From: JAVBNF01 sp031551725
Lineage (GTDB): Bacteria; Bacteroidota; Bacteroidia; Bacteroidales; P3
Direction: 5' to 3'
DNA length: 64,000 nucleotides
Assembly: GCA_031551725.1 (NCBI GenBank)
Contig: JAVBNF010000021.1
Coordinates: forward strand, 42,477 to 106,476
This document shows, piece after piece, positions 60,929-64,000 of the stretch; positions within the stretch are counted from its first letter, which is position 1, and each line of letters begins with the position of its first letter. The notes beneath the pieces were generated by a model that saw only the letters and a list, made by a program, of their open reading frames with translations, was not told the origin of the DNA and made no database searches. The translations under genes were made by a program, and so were the position numbers.

Positions 60929-61915
60929 ATGGTGAAAATAGGTAATGTAGAATTAGGAAAGTTTCCAATATGGCTTTCGCCGATGGAAGATGTGACGGAT
61001 CCTCCGTATCGAATTCTGTGTAAGGAATTTGGCGTAGATGTGCTGGTTACGGAATTTGTTCCGTCCGATGCGCTTATTCGGGATGTGAAGCGAACGTTTA
61101 GAAAGCTGGAATTCAAGGAACAAGAGCGTCCTTTGGCTATCCAAATATATGGACACGACGAAGACGCTTTGCGTGGAGCTGCGGAAATAGCCGAAAGGTA
61201 CAATCCTGATTTTATTGATATTAATTGGGGCTGCCCGGTGAAGAAAATAGCCGGGCGAGGAGCCGGTTCGGGCATATTGAAAGACATTCCCAAAATGATT
61301 AAGATTACCAAAACGATTGTTGATGCTGTAAAACTGCCTGTTACCGTGAAAACCCGTTTGGGTTGGGACGAAACGTCAAAGCCGATTGTGGAGGTGGCAG
61401 AACGATTGCAAGATATAGGAATACAAGGGCTTAGTATTCACGGTCGCACTCGTGCGCAAATGTACAACGGCGAAGCTGATTGGACCTTGATTGGCGAAGT
61501 GAAAAACAATCCGCGCATGCACATTCCGATTTTCGGAAACGGCGATATCAACTCGCCCGAACGTGCATTGGAAATGAAGAATAGATATGGCGTGGACGGC
61601 CTTTTAATTGGTCGTGCTGCGATAGGTAATCCGTTTATTTTTAGAGAGGTAAAACATTATTTACAAACGGGGGAATTGCTTCCTGCGCCATCTGTTGAGG
61701 AACGTGTAGAAATATGCAAGCGCCATCTGCTTGCATCTATTGAATGGGAAGGCGAACGCAAAACCATTCCCGCCATGCGTAAGCATTACCATAACTATTT
61801 CAAAGCCATTCCTCAATTCAAACCATTGCGTATAAAACTTTTACAGTCATACGATTTGAACGAAATTTTGGAAATCTTCGAAGAAATAAAAAAGACACAT
61901 GGAGAACTTAGCTAA
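60929..61915 (+). CDS. dusB: tRNA-dihydrouridine synthase (DusB family)
   Basis: FMN enzyme that reduces uridine to dihydrouridine in tRNA D-loops using NADPH. The 328-residue protein starts MVKIGNVELGKFPIWLSPME, has APMEDVTD-like SPMEDVTDPPYR near 17-28, the catalytic cysteine in INWGCPVKKIAGRGAGSGIL near 95-114, KTRLGWDE near 143, LSIHGRTRAQMYNGEADW near 170-187 and IPIFGNGDINSPERA with a FMN-phosphate site GRAAIGNPFIF. The start is well supported by family and promoter. tatD overlaps its end by 17 bases. Confidence 0.94.
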   Translation: MVKIGNVELGKFPIWLSPMEDVTDPPYRILCKEFGVDVLVTEFVPSDALIRDVKRTFRKLEFKEQERPLAIQIYGHDEDALRGAAEIAERYNPDFIDINWGCPVKKIAGRGAGSGILKDIPKMIKITKTIVDAVKLPVTVKTRLGWDETSKPIVEVAERLQDIGIQGLSIHGRTRAQMYNGEADWTLIGEVKNNPRMHIPIFGNGDINSPERALEMKNRYGVDGLLIGRAAIGNPFIFREVKHYLQTGELLPAPSVEERVEICKRHLLASIEWEGERKTIPAMRKHYHNYFKAIPQFKPLRIKLLQSYDLNEILEIFEEIKKTHGELS

Positions 61916-62690
61916 ACTCAATTTTGTAGATACACACACGCATTTGTATATGGATGAATACGCGTCTGATCGCGCGGATTGTGTAAAACGTGCTGTAGAA
62001 CAAGGTGTTTCAAAAATGGTTTTGCCAAACGTAGATATTTCTACCATCGATGCCATGTGGAAATGTTGTGACGAATTTCCCAAAAATTGTTTTCCGTCCA
62101 TTGGCATTCATCCTTCGGATATTACGGAAAATTATCAGGCCGATTTGAAAATTATTGAGAAAGAATTACAAACACGTAGTTATATTTCTGTAGGAGAGAT
62201 TGGTATTGATTTATACCACGATAAGACATTTTTCAAGGAACAGGAGCAAGCGTTTATCAAGCAGTTGGAGTTTGCCAAAGCATATCAAAAGCCGGTTGTG
62301 GTTCATACGCGTTCGGCTTTTGAAGAGTGTATGCCGATTTTAAAGAAATTCCAAGATGGAAACTTAAGGGCTATCTTCCATTGTTTTAGTGGAAGTGTGG
62401 AAATGGCCAAACGGATTATTGGCGAAGGTTTCTATTTGGGAATTGGAGGGGTGGTGACATTTAAAAATAGTAATCTTCCTGAAACACTGAAACATGTGAA
62501 TCTGAATAACTTGGTTTTGGAAACTGATGCGCCTTTTTTGGCGCCGCATCCATATCGTGGAAACCGTAACGATAGTTCGTATATTCCACTGATAGCCGAA
62601 AAAATCGCAAGTATCTATGAAATTGGATTGGATGAAGTTGCAAACATTACGACTCAAAATGCCAAAGACATTTTCAAATTCTATTCATAA
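61899..62690 (+). CDS. tatD: TatD family metal-dependent hydrolase (putative DNase)
   Basis: Cytosolic TIM-barrel metallohydrolase (263 residues); family members have 3'-5' exonuclease activity and are linked to DNA repair. Metal-ligand motifs: FVDTHTHLYMDEY near 10-22, VGEIGIDLYHD near 97-107, VVHTRSAFEECM near 130, IFHCFSGSVEMAKRI near 158 and LETDAPFLAPHPYRG near 207-221. The start overlaps dusB by 17 bases, so translation is probably coupled. The stop overlaps the convergent regulator gene by 10 bases. Confidence 0.94.
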   Translation: MENLAKLNFVDTHTHLYMDEYASDRADCVKRAVEQGVSKMVLPNVDISTIDAMWKCCDEFPKNCFPSIGIHPSDITENYQADLKIIEKELQTRSYISVGEIGIDLYHDKTFFKEQEQAFIKQLEFAKAYQKPVVVHTRSAFEECMPILKKFQDGNLRAIFHCFSGSVEMAKRIIGEGFYLGIGGVVTFKNSNLPETLKHVNLNNLVLETDAPFLAPHPYRGNRNDSSYIPLIAEKIASIYEIGLDEVANITTQNAKDIFKFYS

Positions 62691-63157
62691 ACCTTAAAAT
62701 GTCCGTCTTTGAAGAAGATAATGATCTTTTCAATGGCAGACTCAGACGTTTTTTCATCTTTTTTAACAGCGGTTGGAGCCGAATTTTCTTCTTTCGGCAA
62801 TTCTTCCGTTGTTTCTTCTTCGTTTAAATCTTCTTTATCAAATAAATAACTCTCGTTAGACGGGAGTGGAGCCGGAGTGTTGATTTCCGGAAAATCTTCC
62901 GTTTCGTCGAATAAAGATTTGACAACCGGTTTTGATGGCGCAATAACTTCTTTGTACATAGGGCCTTTTCCAAACATTAGCCAATCGGTTTGCAAATCCG
63001 GAAAGCGGGTGATTACTTTCATCACAAAATCCAAACTTGGATTATTTCTTCCGGATAAAATATGCGATAAACTCGACCGTTGAATTCCAACCGCGTCTGC
63101 GAACTGGGTAGGGGTAAGATTTTTAGTTTTTAGGATAAGCTCAATTCGATGAATCAT
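62681..63157 (-). CDS. XRE-family transcriptional regulator
   Basis: A 158-residue regulator with an N-terminal helix-turn-helix at residues 1-60: MIHRIELILKTKNLTPTQFA, then DAVGIQRSSLSHILSGRNNPSLDFVMKV, matching the P22-repressor type and close to other Bacteroidetes XRE proteins that also contain a TDWLMFGKGPMYK segment. The middle is acidic and low in structure; the last 20 residues (KIIIFFKDGHFKVYE) are more ordered and may bind a partner. Two -7 boxes (63164-63171 and 63182-63189) and many TGTAA half-sites lie upstream, suggesting self-control. Targets unknown. Confidence 0.88.
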   Translation of the reverse strand: MIHRIELILKTKNLTPTQFADAVGIQRSSLSHILSGRNNPSLDFVMKVITRFPDLQTDWLMFGKGPMYKEVIAPSKPVVKSLFDETEDFPEINTPAPLPSNESYLFDKEDLNEEETTEELPKEENSAPTAVKKDEKTSESAIEKIIIFFKDGHFKVYE

Positions 63158-63600
63158 GATTTACAAAGTTAAAATAGGACACAAATGTAAATTAAAAGAC
63201 AGGTTAACAATGTAAAGATACACATTTTTACAGATGTAACATAATTTATTTTACAACACATCTAAACCATTACTTCTATTACATATTATAAATACCTAAT
63301 TATTAACAATTAATAGTTGTGTTTTTGTATTAAGAAAGTTATTAACAATAAAATGCATTTTTATTAATGTAAATATTTATATAATGCTATTTATTTAATG
63401 GTTATTAGTATTTTATAAATAAAAGTTGATTGGTTTTGCTTAGTTTGTGAAGTGTTGAAATGTAAACACCAAAAAACCTGTATTTTTCCGAAAAATAATA
63501 CATTTACAAAAGTAAACAGGCCGAATTTTGTTTACAATGTTACAAATGTTAATAAAAATGAATGAAAGTCAAAATTACGAAATATGCGTTTTAAGGCAAG
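63158..63600. other. AT-rich gap with many TGTAA/TTACA half-sites
   Basis: About 440 bases of low GC without a clear gene. TGTAA or TTACA occurs about a dozen times, in both orientations, for example at 63186, 63211, 63226, 63235, 63251, 63278, 63367, 63460, 63503, 63532 and 63541. It holds two -7 boxes for the XRE gene. It could be an operator cluster for that regulator; origin activity was considered but lacks DnaA boxes. Confidence 0.45.
63164..63189 (-). promoter_or_regulatory. Tandem -7 boxes upstream of the XRE gene
   Basis: TAACTTTG (63164-63171) and TACATTTG (63182-63189) on the minus strand. The nearer would give an almost leaderless transcript; the farther gives a leader of about 20 bases and seems more likely. 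Confidence 0.45.
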
Positions 63601-63615
63601 AAAAAGTAAAAGTAG

Positions 63616-64000
63616 ATGATTTTCTCATCGTTCAAAATTTCGCAGGACAGGATTTCGGAATTAGAATTTGCGGCATTCCCATTTTCAAGTTGCAGTTTCA
63701 AATTTCAAGTTTCTATTCGGAAACTATTCGAACATTCTAAACGATCTAAACTCCCCGAACTTCCTGAACCTCCTGAACCTCCTGAACCTCCTGAACCTCC
63801 TGAACCTCCTGAACCTCCTGAACCTCCTGAACCTCCTGAACCTCCTGAACCTCCTGAACCTCCAGAACCTCCAGAACCTCCAGAACCTCCAGAACCTCCA
63901 GAACCTCCAGAACCTCCAGAACCTCCAGAACCTCCAGAACCTCCAGAACCTCCAGAACCTCCAGAACCTCCAGAACCTCCAGAACCTCCAGAACCTCCAG
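63616..64000 (+). CDS. Doubtful open frame ending in Pro-Glu-Pro repeats (partial)
   Basis: From the ATG at 63616 a frame stays open to the window end: about 48 codons of low-quality sequence, then uninterrupted PEP triplets encoded by the 9-bp array. The first part has no signal peptide or recognised domain and a second open frame overlaps it, so it may be noncoding. Listed because the tandem array keeps this frame open. If real, it would be a proline-rich repeat protein. Confidence 0.2.
   Translation, partial: MIFSSFKISQDRISELEFAAFPFSSCSFKFQVSIRKLFEHSKRSKLPELPEPPEPPEPPEPPEPPEPPEPPEPPEPPEPPEPPEPPEPPEPPEPPEPPEPPEPPEPPEPPEPPEPPEPPEPPEPPEPP
63763..64000. repeat. 9-bp tandem array, two variants (CCTGAACCT then CCAGAACCT)
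   Basis: Eleven consecutive CCTGAACCT units (63763-63861) switch to at least 15 CCAGAACCT units (63862 to the window edge) with no other change. The array runs off the window. It reads as Pro-Glu-Pro on the plus strand and Ser-Gly-Gly-type on the minus strand in one frame each. Confidence 0.95.

Noticed and set aside
63158..63600. Replication origin
   Set aside because: AT-rich, but no cluster of DnaA boxes and no dnaA, dnaN or partition genes nearby.
63528..63740. 70-residue open frame before the tandem array
   Set aside because: No protein features, no promoter box, overlaps another open frame, and lies in composition typical of intergenic DNA.
1..64000. CRISPR array, prophage or integrative element
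   Set aside because: No spaced direct repeats, cas genes, integrases, phage structural genes or attachment-site duplications were seen; the only regular repeat is the uninterrupted 9-bp array at the right edge.

Overview
The window looks like chromosomal DNA of an anaerobic member of the Bacteroidetes, most likely order Bacteroidales. The evidence is the AT-rich sequence, the recurring Bacteroidetes-type -7 promoter box TAnnTTTG ahead of most transcription units (often preceding the start codon by only 10-40 bases), the lack of Shine-Dalgarno sequences, a SusC/SusD pair, DUF4831, FISUMP and lamin-tail surface proteins, and an energy metabolism of PPDK, a monomeric [FeFe]-hydrogenase and indolepyruvate:ferredoxin oxidoreductase. 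No tRNA, rRNA, CRISPR array, prophage block or integrase was seen.

Layout. 1-3.5 kb: ribosomal protein L25 (cut by the window edge), prs and a secreted lamin-tail protein on the minus strand. 3.6-9.2 kb: asd, an AAA ATPase, a structured-RNA candidate, a FISUMP surface protein and a REP-associated tyrosine transposase (RAYT), with several GTAG palindromes around and inside the last two. 9.2-17.1 kb: Ca2+-type P-ATPase, exported superoxide dismutase, [FeFe]-hydrogenase and ppdK. 17.3-26.9 kb: minus-strand block with carbonic anhydrase, glycosyltransferase, CyuA-like desulfidase, DinD, nadB, and a polysaccharide flippase / chain-length / ligase set. 27-31.9 kb: lytic transglycosylase, SGNH hydrolase and MBOAT acetyltransferase operon. 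32-38 kb: SusC, SusD and a third lipoprotein. 38-42.7 kb: minus-strand operon of a BASS transporter, acyltransferase, CtpA protease and an unknown protein. 43-45 kb: convergent LytS/LytTR-type kinase and regulator. 45.6-54.8 kb: hisS, outer-membrane proteins, SPOR protein, universal stress protein, ruvB, a C-terminally truncated queG, DUF4831 and alkaline phosphatase. 54.8-64 kb: a second ncRNA candidate, a small possible nuclease, iorAB, gcvT, a TauE-type exporter, dusB, tatD, an XRE regulator, and a 9-bp tandem array running off the end.

Most genes are ordinary housekeeping. The unusual content lies between genes: (i) a core element of about 38 bp in the same orientation upstream of three unrelated genes (lamin-tail protein, RAYT, small possible nuclease); (ii) GTAG-headed palindromes, one lying in frame inside the RAYT gene and one pair lying in the 5' coding region of the FISUMP gene; (iii) two candidate structured RNAs with their own promoters and U-runs; (iv) a near-identical 30-bp palindrome both upstream of and inside dinD; (v) several other intergenic inverted-repeat families. 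All functional statements come from reading motifs; no database search or folding program was run.
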